From assembly GCF_009931695.1 (NCBI RefSeq), contig NZ_CP048000.1, positions 3,985,501 through 4,049,500 of the forward strand: a stretch of DNA of 64,000 nucleotides, in the 5' to 3' direction. This document shows, in pieces, positions 35,451-45,143 of this stretch; positions within the stretch are counted from its first letter, which is position 1, and the number at the start of each line of letters is the position of its first letter. The notes below the pieces were generated by a model that was given only the letters and a program-made list of their open reading frames with translations, ran no database searches and was not told the origin of the DNA. The position numbers and the translations under genes were made by a program. This DNA comes from Anaerocolumna sedimenticola. GTDB taxonomy: Bacteria; Bacillota; Clostridia; Lachnospirales; Lachnospiraceae.

Positions 35451-36479
35451 ATGAGTTTTAAGTTTGTGAAAAAGGTCATCTCACCTTCTGAATTGCTTCA
35501 AATGTATCCAATGCCTGAAAAAGATGTTTTAGTAAAAAAGGAAAGAGATAATCAGATTAAAGATGTTTTTACCGGGGTCTCCGATAAATTTATCGTTATT
35601 ATAGGGCCATGTTCCGCAGATAATGAAGATTCTGTCTGTGATTATATCAGCAGACTTGCCAAAGTACAAGATAAAGTTAAAGATAAAATTATTATCATTC
35701 CAAGAATATATACCAACAAACCCAGAACGACCGGTGAAGGTTATAAAGGTATCGTACATCAACCGGATCCGGAAAAGGAACCGGATTTACAGGAAGGCTT
35801 GATTGCCATGCGTAAAATGCATTTAAGAGCCATAGCAGAAACCGGATTAACAGCTGCAGATGAAATGCTTTATCCCGAGAATTGGCCTTATGTGGAAGAT
35901 ATCTTATCCTACGTTGCAGTTGGCGCTCGTTCCGTAGAAGATCAACAACATAGGTTAACCATCAGTGGAATGGATTGTCCGGCCGGTATGAAAAACCCTA
36001 CCAGCGGTGATTTTTCCGTTATGCTAAACTCCTGCGTTGCGGCGCAAGGCAGTCATACCTTTCTTTATCGTGCTTATGAAGTACACACTTCGGGTAATCC
36101 CCTTGCCCATACCATCTTAAGAGGTGCAGTAAATAAACATGGACAATCCATTCCCAACTACCATTATGAAGATCTGGTACGTCTCCTTGAGATGTATAAT
36201 GAGAGAGAACTTGCCAATCCGGCTGCAATTGTAGATGCTAATCATGCTAATTCCAATAAACTATATTATGAACAACCTAGAATTGTGCGTGAAGTATTAC
36301 ACAGCCGTTTGGTTAATTCTGATATTGCAGGACTTGTAAAAGGTGTCATGATAGAAAGTTATATTGAACCGGGTAATCAGAAAGTATCGGATCATATTTA
36401 TGGCAAATCCATTACTGATGCCTGCTTAGGTTGGGAAGAATCGGAAAAATTGATTTACACAATTGCTGACCATTTGTAA
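35451..36479 (+). CDS. aroF: 3-deoxy-7-phosphoheptulonate synthase, class I (AroFGH type)
   Basis: The 342-residue enzyme joins phosphoenolpyruvate and erythrose-4-phosphate, the first step to chorismate and aromatic amino acids. Motifs include IIGPCSADNEDSV, PRIYTNKPRTTGEGYKG, GARSVEDQQHR, GMKNPTSGD and DANHANS. AAAGGAG stands eight bases before the ATG. The family is often feedback-inhibited, but I cannot tell by which amino acid. It is a single-gene unit with its own promoter, a large structured leader and a terminator shared with xerD. Confidence 0.96.
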   Translation: MSFKFVKKVISPSELLQMYPMPEKDVLVKKERDNQIKDVFTGVSDKFIVIIGPCSADNEDSVCDYISRLAKVQDKVKDKIIIIPRIYTNKPRTTGEGYKGIVHQPDPEKEPDLQEGLIAMRKMHLRAIAETGLTAADEMLYPENWPYVEDILSYVAVGARSVEDQQHRLTISGMDCPAGMKNPTSGDFSVMLNSCVAAQGSHTFLYRAYEVHTSGNPLAHTILRGAVNKHGQSIPNYHYEDLVRLLEMYNERELANPAAIVDANHANSNKLYYEQPRIVREVLHSRLVNSDIAGLVKGVMIESYIEPGNQKVSDHIYGKSITDACLGWEESEKLIYTIADHL

Positions 36480-36530
36480 TTTACCGGAGAATTTAGGTCC
36501 GGAATTTAGTTTATAAATCTTAAATATTAT

Positions 36531-36587
36531 AAAAGTAAGTGCGAATGACCTACATACTCTGCTTTGTAGTCATTTGCGCTTACTTTT
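36531..36587. terminator. Two-way terminator between aroF and xerD
   Basis: AAAAGTAAG (36531) pairs with CTTACTTTT (36579-36587); inside, GCG-AATGAC-CTACA pairs with TGTA-GTCATT-CGC with few mismatches, giving about 22 pairs. A and T runs on both sides allow termination in both directions, as expected for two convergent genes. Confidence 0.8.
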
Positions 36588-36615
36588 CATAAATTCTATC
36601 AGTACGGAACATTAT

Positions 36616-37500
36616 TTAAGCCCTTGGATGTGCTTGTGCATAAACTTCCCTTACCTTTTTATTTCTATTCTGCATATATACCTGGGTTGCCGCTGCATCG
36701 GAATGTCCTAATAATTCCTGAATACTTTGGATATCAGCTCCGTTATCAATCATATGTACTGCAAATGAATTTCTTAATATCTGAGGGGTTATCTCATCTT
36801 GTATCCCTGCAATCTTGCCATAACTTTTGATTATCTTCCAGAAACCCTGCCTGCTCATAGGTTCGCCGGATAAGTTAGTAAAACAGATATTCGTATCCAT
36901 ATTACCCACCAGCTCTGATCTGGCTTTTATAAAATAATTTTCAAGTGCTTGTTTTGCCATATTACCAAAAGGTATTATCCGTTCTTTACTTGCGCTGCAA
37001 CATCTTAAAAATCTGTTTTTTAAGTTAATATCATCCAAACGAATCGATATTAATTCAGATACACGTATTCCTGTTGCATATAAAAGCTCCAGCATTGCTT
37101 TATCACGAATTCCTTTAATCGTACTGATATCAGGCTGTTCCAATAATCCTTTTATCTGATTCAGAGATAAAATCTGAGGAGGTTTTTTTTCAACTTTTGG
37201 GGCATGCATTCTTTCCGTCGGGTCATTCTGTAATCTTCCCTTTCTAACCAGATATAAAATAAAAGCCTTTATGGAGGCAATATTTCTCGAAACCGTTGCC
37301 GGAGCCATTCCTTCCCGTTCCATATTTAATATATAGGAATTCAAGCTTGTTTCGCTTATTTTCCCTATATCCGTAATATTCTGATTCGCCAAATGTTTTA
37401 TCAGTTTGGTCAAGTCATTTTGATAAGACATAATGGTATTAACGGATGCCTTCTTCACTTCCGACATATATATAATAAAATCCTGCAATGCCGCCTTCAT
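36616..37500 (-). CDS. xerD: Tyrosine recombinase XerD-like, with catalytic His replaced by Gln
   Basis: A 294-residue integrase-type recombinase: SAM-like N-terminal domain (1-85) and catalytic domain. Active-site residues Arg146 (GIRVSEL), Lys172 (SKERIIPFG), Arg243, His266 (LLGHSD) and Tyr275 are present. The His of the HxxR motif is Gln (TPQILRNSF, residue 240; codon CAG). Xer proteins resolve chromosome dimers at dif. It lies next to spoIIM and a nudix gene, as in Bacillus, which supports the XerD call. The Gln may reduce activity or be tolerated. Confidence 0.85.
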   Translation of the reverse strand: MKAALQDFIIYMSEVKKASVNTIMSYQNDLTKLIKHLANQNITDIGKISETSLNSYILNMEREGMAPATVSRNIASIKAFILYLVRKGRLQNDPTERMHAPKVEKKPPQILSLNQIKGLLEQPDISTIKGIRDKAMLELLYATGIRVSELISIRLDDINLKNRFLRCCSASKERIIPFGNMAKQALENYFIKARSELVGNMDTNICFTNLSGEPMSRQGFWKIIKSYGKIAGIQDEITPQILRNSFAVHMIDNGADIQSIQELLGHSDAAATQVYMQNRNKKVREVYAQAHPRA

Positions 37501-37635
37501 GTAATTTAATCTCCTTCATATATACATGATAGATCACCTATCTATAATGCTATTATTCACTATTTACATTATAGTTTGTACCAACAATAAATGCAAACGC
37601 TATTTTTGATTTCCATTATAAATTATTGGTAATAA

Positions 37636-37760
37636 TTAAAATAGCAGTAAAATTTTTTTCAACAGAAAAGAAGAAACATAGGTTTCTAATAACGCTCCGA
37701 TTAGTAAAACCAATGCAAGAACTATAATTAATATAATATGTCTTGCTATTTTTCTGCTTT
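37636..37760 (-). pseudogene. Displaced C-terminal membrane helix of SpoIIM in the -1 frame
   Basis: After the stop at 37746 the -1 frame continues SRKIARHIILIIVLALVLLI and then GALLETYVSSFLLKK to a TAA at 37636-37638. This is the last helix and the E-x-Y-x-S end expected for SpoIIM. The frames join within GGGAAAAG (37758-37764), which reads G-GGA-AAA in zero frame. A lost base or a -1 shift there explains the split. Confidence 0.7.
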
Positions 37761-38243
37761 TCCCTTTCGCCCCAGCTTATTGTCATAGTACATGCTTCGG
37801 CATAACCAGTAACCGGTACGCAGGCATAGAAATGCTACCGGTATATAAATTAAGTAATGCGGAAAAGTATAACCAAATATAAGCAATATACCTTTCAGAT
37901 TAAAACGCATAAATATAACCGTCAGGAAAAAACCGCACTGAAATCCACCATAAAGTATGCACAGAGCCATATACGGTATACCTATCGCAGTAGCACTGAT
38001 AATCCAAAACAAAACAAAGCTGCGGTAAATATTCCACAATACATATCTTAATAAAACCGGATAATCAATGGCTGTATCTCTTATTTTATATAAATAATCC
38101 GTATTAATCAGTTCCATGGAGTTCCAGTAATATCCTTTAAAAATTCTGGCAAATAAAAACCCTAACACGATACCGGTTATCAAAATAAATAAACCCAGTT
38201 TCACCTCTCCTAGTTTTCTTAATTGCAATTGTATAAAACGCAT
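37746..38243 (-). CDS. spoIIM: Stage II sporulation protein M (C-terminal helix split off)
   Basis: The open frame gives 165 residues with four membrane helices and the core IGIPYMALCILYGGFQCGFFLTV and GYTFPHYLIYIPVAFLC typical of SpoIIM, a membrane part of the DMP peptidoglycan complex needed for septal thinning and engulfment. It stops at 37746 before the last helix; with the -1 frame added it reaches about 202 residues, close to the usual length. It sits between the nudix gene and xerD, as in Bacillus subtilis. If the break is real, the truncated protein may not work. Confidence 0.88.
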   Translation of the reverse strand: MRFIQLQLRKLGEVKLGLFILITGIVLGFLFARIFKGYYWNSMELINTDYLYKIRDTAIDYPVLLRYVLWNIYRSFVLFWIISATAIGIPYMALCILYGGFQCGFFLTVIFMRFNLKGILLIFGYTFPHYLIYIPVAFLCLRTGYWLCRSMYYDNKLGRKGKAEK

Positions 38244-38326
38244 AAAATCCCTCCGGTTTTTGCTTTAGGTAATGCTTGATCAATTAACTGACTGCTAACA
38301 CTAACATATGACTCAAATATAAAAAT

Positions 38327-38356
38327 AATGCCGATAGGAAAAAAGATATCGGCATT
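38327..38356 (-). terminator. Intrinsic terminator after the nudix gene
   Basis: AATGCCGATA (38327-38336) pairs perfectly with TATCGGCATT (38347-38356) around a ten-base loop, followed on the minus strand by ATTTTTAT. It separates the nudix gene from spoIIM. Confidence 0.75.
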
Positions 38357-38441
38357 TTCTAAGATAGTTTATTTAATTTGCAGCTGAATAATTTAATCCA
38401 AGATTACGTTAAAGATATTCATTGGAATTTTACTGTGTCCT

Positions 38442-38975
38442 CTATAATCCCATTTTAGTTTTATACGCCAAAACAGCTGAAATGGTTTTAGCATCATTAA
38501 TTATTCCGTTAAATATTAAATGTATTAATTCCTCTACCGTATATCTTTCTATTGTTACAAACTCATCTTCATCCAGATTCTGTTTGGAAGGAATTAAATC
38601 CGTAGTGTAATAAATCCCGATTTTTTCATTGGAAAATGCTACCGTGGTATATATGTCAATTAAATGTTCCACATGATCGGAACGAAACCCTGTCTCCTCT
38701 TCCAATTCCCGTGCAGCGCAGGTTTTCATGTCTTCCCCTGGATTAATCCCTCCGGCAGGAATTTCCAAAGAATATTTTTCAATTGCATTACGATATTGTC
38801 TTACCATTATGATCTTACCATCTTTATCTACCGGCACAATAGCTGCGGCTCCCTTATGTCCGATAAAATCCCAGTCTGCCGTGTTACCGCTCGGCAATTG
38901 CATGGTATCATTATAAAAATCAACTATATGGCCTTTATGTACCAGTGTCCTTTTTAACCTTTTGTATTCGCTCAT
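38442..38975 (-). CDS. nudF: ADP-ribose pyrophosphatase, nudix hydrolase
   Basis: A 177-residue nudix enzyme with the full box GGINPGEDMKTCAARELEEETGF spread over residues about 75-97 (G-x5-E-x7-REL-x-EE-x-TG) and the NudF-type context VRQYRNAIEKYSLEIPAGG. It cleaves ADP-ribose to AMP and ribose-5-phosphate. I start at 38975 because AGGGGGA lies seven bases upstream; the 37 extra residues of the longer frame look like non-coding sequence. In Bacillus nudF also neighbours spoIIM and xerD. Confidence 0.92.
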   Translation of the reverse strand: MSEYKRLKRTLVHKGHIVDFYNDTMQLPSGNTADWDFIGHKGAAAIVPVDKDGKIIMVRQYRNAIEKYSLEIPAGGINPGEDMKTCAARELEEETGFRSDHVEHLIDIYTTVAFSNEKIGIYYTTDLIPSKQNLDEDEFVTIERYTVEELIHLIFNGIINDAKTISAVLAYKTKMGL

Positions 38976-39099
38976 TAAAAATCCCCCTATTAACATGGTA
39001 TAAGCCCTAAACCTTAGAATAAACAGATTTAGGACTTTAAGAATCATCGTATTATTATATGATAAATTATTTATATCTGATATCATAGTTGTAAAATAG

Positions 39100-39900
39100 T
39101 TATTTCTTTAAGGAAACAGCTCTTTCATAACAGGCATCCGTTGCTTTTATAATAGCGTTACGGAATCCATATTCCTCAAGGGCAGCTACAGCCGCAATCG
39201 TAGTTCCCCCCGGTGAACAAACCTGATCTTTTAATTTACCGGGATGCTCTTTGGTTTCTAAAACCATCTTAGCCGCTCCAAGGACAGTCTGCGCAACCAA
39301 AGTATATGCCTTATCTCTTGGAATACCATATTTAACCACGCTGTCAGCCAAAGCTTCTATAAACATATATACATAGGCAGGGGAACTTCCATTGGCACAT
39401 ACAACGGCATTCATTAACTTTTCATCAAAAATCTGGTATTGTCCGAAAGAGGAAAATAACCGGTCAACTACTTCTTTTTCCTCTTCATTATAAATATCCT
39501 GTGAAAAGCAAACTCCGGACATCCCCTCAGTTACCATTGCAGGAGTATTTGGCATAGCACGCACTACCCTGACCGTACCGCCTAATGCGGATTTAACATT
39601 GTCAATGGTTACACCTGCAGCAATCGATATGATTACCTGTTCTTTTGTTATAATTTCCTTTATGTCATTAAACACATCTTCATAAAATTGAGGTTTTACT
39701 GCTAATACAATAAATTTACATGCGGCAGCGATGGATACATTATCACTAACATAATTTAGTCCTGTTTCCTGTTTTATAAATTCGCGTCTTTCTAAACTAA
39801 CGTCGGTAAATATGACCTGTTCCGTACCAAAAGCCTTCATGGCTCCCCGTATCATCGGATATCCCATATTACCAGCTCCAATAAATCCCATCATTGCCAT
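39100..39900 (-). CDS. proC: Pyrroline-5-carboxylate reductase
   Basis: This 266-residue enzyme makes proline from pyrroline-5-carboxylate with NAD(P)H. The Rossmann start MGFIGAGNMGYPMIRG, LAVKPQFYEDV, VVRAMPNTPAMV and the C-terminal CSPGGTTIAAVAALEEYGFR are typical. I place the start at 39900 because AGGAGG lies eight bases before it; three codons near the start could serve. proB and proA lie about 6-9 kb away on the same strand, so the pathway is complete in the window. It is about 60 bases after the aminotransferase gene. Confidence 0.95.
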   Translation of the reverse strand: MAMMGFIGAGNMGYPMIRGAMKAFGTEQVIFTDVSLERREFIKQETGLNYVSDNVSIAAACKFIVLAVKPQFYEDVFNDIKEIITKEQVIISIAAGVTIDNVKSALGGTVRVVRAMPNTPAMVTEGMSGVCFSQDIYNEEEKEVVDRLFSSFGQYQIFDEKLMNAVVCANGSSPAYVYMFIEALADSVVKYGIPRDKAYTLVAQTVLGAAKMVLETKEHPGKLKDQVCSPGGTTIAAVAALEEYGFRNAIIKATDACYERAVSLKK

Positions 39901-39960
39901 AGCATTATCCTCCTGCATTTTAATTACCCTGAAACTTCGGTTTAGGTTTTAAATTTACCA

Positions 39961-41157
39961 TTATAATGTCTTTAAAAATTCTTCGATGCGGTCCAGACCT
40001 TTTTTAATCTGTTCCTGGCTGATGGCATAAGATAAACGGATATGATCATCAAAACCAAAATCACCGCAAGGTATAACAGCTATATTATAGTCACTAATTA
40101 AAATTTCTGCAAGTTTATCTCCAGTAGCAATTTTATTTCCTTTATATTCTTTTTCGAGAACTTTACTTACATCAACAAACAGATAAAAAGCTCCCTGTGG
40201 TGTCAGTGCATCAATTAACGGCATGGCCGCAACTCTTTCTACCATATATTCTCTTCTTGTGTTAAATTCGTTACTCATCGCTATAACGGTATCCTGAGGA
40301 CCATTTAAAGCTTCGGTAGCAGCTTTCTGGGCGATGGAGTTTGGATTTGAAGTCTGATGGCTTTGTACACTGCCCATTAATTTGGCAATTTCTGCGGAAG
40401 ATCCGGTATAACCGATTCTCCAACCTGTCATGGAATAGCTTTTTGCTACACCGCTGCAGGTAATGGTTCTTTTATATATTTCATCATTAAGGGAAGCGAT
40501 ACTAACCTGTTCATCCTCCCCATAGATTAAATTCTCATACATTTCATCTGCAACTACATATATGTCTTTTTCCACTACGACTTTTGCTATGGCTTCTAAT
40601 TCTTCACGTGTATATATCATACCGGTGGGATTGTTCGGCGTATTTAAAATTAAAGCCTTGGTTTTGCCGGTGCAGACATCTGCTATCTGTTCCGCTGTAA
40701 TCTTATATTTCTGCTCTTTATTCGCTTTAACGATTACAGGAACACCATCTGCAAGTTTTACAATCTCCGGATAACTTAACCAATAAGGTGCAGGGATAAT
40801 TACTTCATCTCCCGGATTAAGAATTGCTTCAAAGACATTGGTTAAAGAGTGTTTTCCTCCATTACTTATTACAATTTGATTTGGCTTATAACTTAACTTA
40901 TTAAACATCTCAAATTTTTTACAAACAGCCTGTTTTAACTCTAAGGTACCTGATGCATCCGTGTATTTTGTAAAACCATCATGAATTGCCTTAATTGCTG
41001 CTTCACAAATATTGTCAGGAGTATTAAAATCCGGTTCTCCTGCTCCAAATCCTACTACATCAATTCCCTGTGCTTTTAATTCTTTTGCTTTCGCAGTGAT
41101 TGCCAGGGTTGATGAAGGCTTTACTGCCTGCGCTTTCTTTGATAGTTCTAATGACAT
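39961..41157 (-). CDS. Pyridoxal-phosphate aminotransferase, aspartate aminotransferase type
   Basis: A 398-residue class I aminotransferase. FGAGEPDFNTPDNI, NTPNNPTGMIYTREEL, and the PLP lysine in SGVAKSYSMTGWRIGY are present, matching the I-gamma AspC/AspB group that converts aspartate and 2-oxoglutarate. Substrate range cannot be read exactly. The start at 41157 is set by AAGGAGG six bases upstream; the frame to 41184 is a TTG-type extension. It precedes proC on the same strand. Confidence 0.9.
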   Translation of the reverse strand: MSLELSKKAQAVKPSSTLAITAKAKELKAQGIDVVGFGAGEPDFNTPDNICEAAIKAIHDGFTKYTDASGTLELKQAVCKKFEMFNKLSYKPNQIVISNGGKHSLTNVFEAILNPGDEVIIPAPYWLSYPEIVKLADGVPVIVKANKEQKYKITAEQIADVCTGKTKALILNTPNNPTGMIYTREELEAIAKVVVEKDIYVVADEMYENLIYGEDEQVSIASLNDEIYKRTITCSGVAKSYSMTGWRIGYTGSSAEIAKLMGSVQSHQTSNPNSIAQKAATEALNGPQDTVIAMSNEFNTRREYMVERVAAMPLIDALTPQGAFYLFVDVSKVLEKEYKGNKIATGDKLAEILISDYNIAVIPCGDFGFDDHIRLSYAISQEQIKKGLDRIEEFLKTL

Positions 41158-41401
41158 CGTTATCCTCCTTATAAAGCGCTCCAATGGAATTTTAACTTTC
41201 CAAAGAATTCGCTGTCTTTCAATTGGTTTATTGTATACAAATATACACTTTTTAAAGTTTCTCTAGTATTGTATTATATCTGGATATAGATTTCAAGTAA
41301 AAATTATTAAAAAATTTAAAAGTTATGTAAATCAGAAACAAACAAATGTTTTTATTCAGCAGACAATTCGAGATGCAAATATGCCAGTTTTGCAGAAACA
41401 T

Positions 41402-41463
41402 CTACCCAAAAGGATTATTCTTTTGCATTCGTGAGCATCCAGCCCGGGGAGGGCCTTTTATTT
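41402..41463. repeat. Short dispersed repeat, copy 1
   Basis: CTACCCAAAAGGATTATTC, then TTTTGCATTCGTGAGC and a GCCC/GGGC hairpin followed by CTTTTATTT. The same arrangement occurs at 62205-62260. The hairpin with T-run looks like a plus-strand terminator, so this could be the end of an unannotated RNA. In the gap 41158-41555 I see this repeat and the rny terminator, and nothing else. Confidence 0.5.
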
Positions 41464-41493
41464 CATAAGTAGTTCTAAAAATTAAACAGTGAA

Positions 41494-41539
41494 ATAAAAA
41501 AAGCGAAATCTTTATAAATTTCTCTATAAAGATCTCGCT
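41494..41539 (-). terminator. Intrinsic terminator after rny
   Basis: AGCGAGATCTTTATA on the minus strand pairs with TATAAAGATTTCGCT, followed by TTTTTTTATTTC. It begins 16 bases after the rny stop. Confidence 0.85.
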
Positions 41540-41555
41540 ATAAACTTAATAAAAA

Positions 41556-43112
41556 TTATTTTGCATAATCAGTTACTCTGGATTCTCTGATTACATTTAC
41601 TTTGATCTGACCCGGATATTCTAATTCGGATTCAATCTGTTTTGATATGTCACGTGCAAGTAAAATCATATCGGCATCTGTAATCTGATCCGGTATAACC
41701 ATAATTCGGACTTCTCGGCCTGCCTGAATTGCAAATGACTTATCTACCCCTTTAAAGCTGTTTGATATATCTTCTAACTGTTTCAATCTGTTTGTATATG
41801 TTTCCAATGTTTCTCTTCTTGCACCAGGTCTTGCCGCTGAAATAGTGTCGGCAGCCTGTACGATACATGCAATTAATGACTCAGGTTCAACGTCACCATG
41901 ATGTGACTCTACCGCATTAATAACAATCGGAGATTCCTTATGCTTTCTGCACAAATCAACACCAATCTGAATATGTGAGCCTTCCATCTCGTGGTCAACA
42001 GATTTTCCAATATCATGTAGTAATCCAGCCCTTTTTGCCATCCTGATATCTACTCCGATTTCACCAGCCAACAGGCCTGATAAATGGGCTACTTCAATCG
42101 AATGTTTCAAAGCGTTTTGTCCATAGCTTGTTCTAAACTTCATTTTACCAAGTAAACGTACAAGTTCCGGATGAATTCCATGAACACCAACTTCAAGTGT
42201 TGCTGCTTCACCTTCTTCACGAATCATGACTTCAACTTCTTTTTGAGCTTTTTCAACCATCTCTTCAATTCTTGCTGGATGGATTCTTCCATCTACAATC
42301 AGTTTTTCAAGAGCAATTCTTGCTATTTCCCTTCTGATTGGATCAAAACCGGATAAGATAACTGCTTCCGGTGTATCATCGATGATTAAGTCAACACCGG
42401 TTAAGGTTTCTAAAGTACGGATATTACGCCCTTCTCTACCAATGATTCTTCCTTTCATCTCATCATTTGGAAGTTGAACAACAGATATGGTTGTCTCTGC
42501 CACATGATCTGCAGCACATTTTTGAATTGCAGTTACAACATAATCCTTTGCTTTTTTGTCAGCTTCTTCTTTTGCTTTGCTTTCAAGTTCTTTTACTAAC
42601 ATAGCCGTTTCATGTTTAACTTCGTCTTCAACAGTTTTTAAAAGATATTCTTTCGCTTGTTCGGAGGTAAGTCCAGAAATTTTTTCTAACTCCTGCAATT
42701 GTCTGCTGTGAAGTTCTTCTGCTTCTGCCTTGATTCTGTCAAGTTCTGCTTCTTTTGCAGTAAGCTTAGATTCTTTCTTCTCAAGTGCTTCCGTCTTCCT
42801 GTCTAAAGTTTCTTCTTTAGAAAGAACACGTTTCTCGTAGCGCTGCACTTCTGCTCTTCTTTCCTTAGTTTCCTTCTCTAGTTCATTCTTAGTCTTTAAT
42901 GACTCTTCTTTTGCTTCGAGTAAGGCTTCTCTCTTCTTAGTTTCAGCTGTTTTTAAAGCTTCATCTATGATTTCTCTTGCTTTTTCTTCTGCAGAACCAA
43001 TCTTAGCCTCAACGACTTTTATTCGATAGGCTATAGCAAAATGCCAAACAAGAGGAGCAACTACTACCAAGGTTACTAAAATAGCAATAACTATTTTTAG
43101 TATTTCTTGCAC
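41556..43112 (-). CDS. rny: Ribonuclease Y
   Basis: A 518-residue membrane-bound endoribonuclease that starts decay of many mRNAs. It has one N-terminal helix (about 5-25), a long coiled coil (about 30-205), a KH domain with [12 protein letters not shown] and an HD domain with [12 protein letters not shown] and [11 protein letters not shown]. The start is GTG at 43112, decided by AAGGAGG seven bases upstream; the SD can pair with the following CTCCT, which may lower translation. Length and order of domains are standard. Confidence 0.97.
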   Translation of the reverse strand: MQEILKIVIAILVTLVVVAPLVWHFAIAYRIKVVEAKIGSAEEKAREIIDEALKTAETKKREALLEAKEESLKTKNELEKETKERRAEVQRYEKRVLSKEETLDRKTEALEKKESKLTAKEAELDRIKAEAEELHSRQLQELEKISGLTSEQAKEYLLKTVEDEVKHETAMLVKELESKAKEEADKKAKDYVVTAIQKCAADHVAETTISVVQLPNDEMKGRIIGREGRNIRTLETLTGVDLIIDDTPEAVILSGFDPIRREIARIALEKLIVDGRIHPARIEEMVEKAQKEVEVMIREEGEAATLEVGVHGIHPELVRLLGKMKFRTSYGQNALKHSIEVAHLSGLLAGEIGVDIRMAKRAGLLHDIGKSVDHEMEGSHIQIGVDLCRKHKESPIVINAVESHHGDVEPESLIACIVQAADTISAARPGARRETLETYTNRLKQLEDISNSFKGVDKSFAIQAGREVRIMVIPDQITDADMILLARDISKQIESELEYPGQIKVNVIRESRVTDYAK

Positions 43113-43351
43113 AGGAGCACCTCCTTATTTAATTTTCATTGTACAAAGATACAACACTTAAATTTTATACTGTTTTGCTCAGTATGTCAAGTATACTTCC
43201 TAAATTTTTATGCATTATGTCATAATATAACGAAAATAATCGATATTATTTTGAATTATTATACTAATCGCCCTATTAATGTGCAAAAGTATAAATCAAC
43301 TTATCAAATGTTTCATTCATATAATTCATAAGAATAATAGGGGTCTTTTTA

Positions 43352-44800
43352 TTATATTCTTTCACCAATAAAATAAAATCCTTTACATTCCGTTAACTTT
43401 ACTTTTATTAATGAGCCGATCATATCCGGAGTCCCGTTAAAATGAACCAGCATATTATTACTTAATCTTCCGGTTAATAAGGAATTGTTTTGTTCATTTA
43501 CTTCTTCGACAAGAATTTCCTGTACTTCACCTTCATGTGTCTTTGTAAGTTCAGATGAGATCTCCTGAATAACCTTTAACAAACGGTCAAACCGTTCCTT
43601 GGCAACTGCCTCTTCTACCTGATTGTCCATATTAGCTGCAGGAGTTCCGGTCCTTTTTGAATACAGGAAAGTATATGCACTGTCATATCTTACTTTTTTA
43701 ACTACATCTAAAGTCTCCAAAAAGTCCTCTTCCGTTTCTCCTGGAAAACCTACGATAATATCTGTTGTCAGTGAAATACCCGGCATTGCGGTTTTTATGC
43801 GTTCAACCAAGGATAAATAATCTTCTTTGGAATACTTTCGGTTCATTATTTTTAAAACCTTACTACTGCCTGACTGCACGGGCAAATGCAGATGATTACA
43901 GATTTTCTTCGAATTTTTCATGACTTCGATTAAAGAATCGGATAAATCTTTGGGATGGGAGGTCATAAAACGAATTCGTTTCAGTCCTTCAATTTTTTCA
44001 ATTTCTTTTAACAGGTCTGCGAAAGACATAGTTGTGCTAAGAGTCTTTCCATAGGAATTAACATTCTGGCCCAAAAGCATAATTTCTACTACACCGTCAG
44101 CAACCAAATCCTTAATTTCATTTATTATATCTTCCGGATTACGGCTTCTTTCCCTGCCCCGCACATAAGGTACAATACAATAGCTGCAGAAATTGTTACA
44201 GCCATACATAATATTAACTCCGGCTTTAAACTGATATTTTCTTTCGCTTGGGAGATCCTCTACAATTTGATCAGTATCTTTCCAGATATCGATAATCATT
44301 CCCTTGGAAGTTAATCTGTTATACATTAATTCAGCCAGTTTAAATATATTGTGAGTTCCAAATATAATGTCAACAAAGCGGTAGCTTTTTCTTATCTTAT
44401 CCACTACAGCATCCTCCTGCATCATACACCCGCATAATGCAATCATCATATTGGGGTTTTTCTTTTTTAGACTGTTAAGGTAACCAAGCCTTCCATATAC
44501 TCTGGTATTTGCATTTTCTCTTACCGTACAGGTATTATAAATAACAAAGTCAGCTTCTTCCGTATCCGTTTCCTTAAAACCTATTTTCTCCAGAATACCA
44601 GCTAACTTCTCAGAATCTTTCGCATTCATCTGACACCCAAAAGTCTGTGTAATGAAAGTTAATGGCCTTCCTGTTTCTGCTTCTTTTTCTTTCACCCAAT
44701 CCCTGCACTTAGCCATAAAATAATATTGACGCTCCGGTTCTTTGCTGGGTTCTGTTCCCAAACTATCTATTCTATCTAAATCAATTTCCATATAATTCAT
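43352..44800 (-). CDS. miaB: tRNA-2-methylthio-N6-dimethylallyladenosine synthase
   Basis: A radical-SAM methylthiotransferase of about 482 residues acting on A37 of tRNAs reading codons that begin with U. The N-terminal cluster domain has TFGCQMN, NTCTVRENA and LCGCMMQ; the radical-SAM motif CNNFCSYC is in MYGCNNFCSYCIVPYVRGRE; a TRAM domain ends the protein. I choose the ATG at 44800 with GAG seven bases upstream; a TTG at 44812 is possible. It lies 240 bases upstream of rny on the same strand. Confidence 0.96.
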   Translation of the reverse strand: MNYMEIDLDRIDSLGTEPSKEPERQYYFMAKCRDWVKEKEAETGRPLTFITQTFGCQMNAKDSEKLAGILEKIGFKETDTEEADFVIYNTCTVRENANTRVYGRLGYLNSLKKKNPNMMIALCGCMMQEDAVVDKIRKSYRFVDIIFGTHNIFKLAELMYNRLTSKGMIIDIWKDTDQIVEDLPSERKYQFKAGVNIMYGCNNFCSYCIVPYVRGRERSRNPEDIINEIKDLVADGVVEIMLLGQNVNSYGKTLSTTMSFADLLKEIEKIEGLKRIRFMTSHPKDLSDSLIEVMKNSKKICNHLHLPVQSGSSKVLKIMNRKYSKEDYLSLVERIKTAMPGISLTTDIIVGFPGETEEDFLETLDVVKKVRYDSAYTFLYSKRTGTPAANMDNQVEEAVAKERFDRLLKVIQEISSELTKTHEGEVQEILVEEVNEQNNSLLTGRLSNNMLVHFNGTPDMIGSLIKVKLTECKGFYFIGERI

Positions 44801-44995
44801 ATCTAATCTCAACTTTCTAAATAATTTATACCGGCTATAATTCTTATGATAAAAAAGCGTTTAAAGTTATAAGCCGGATGAAAGGTTTCTCTGCTAGTTA
44901 CTTACAAAATTAATAACAGTTATTTTGTAACATTAAGATTATATATGAATCATGGGAAAATTACAACACCGTATTCATTCTGTATAATACGATAG

Positions 44996-45108
44996 GGATA
45001 AAAAATGTTCCTATAGGCGAATGCTAGGTACGAAAGCAGCACCTTTAACAATGAGCTGGTTATCTTTGTTTGGATTCAATTTGATTCAGTTTAATTCATT
45101 TTTTATCC
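44996..45108. repeat. 113-bp segment bounded by a 12-bp perfect inverted repeat
   Basis: GGATAAAAAATG (44996-45007) and CATTTTTTATCC (45097-45108) are exact complements and enclose a segment with AGGT/ACCT pairing and AGCAGC. There is no ORF. It lies in the gap between miaB and the broken MazG-like gene; the rest of 44801-45143 shows nothing I can name. It could be a small mobile remnant or a structured RNA. Confidence 0.45.
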
Positions 45109-45143
45109 GTTCCTCTTTATCCATCGGTTCTTATATCACTCAT

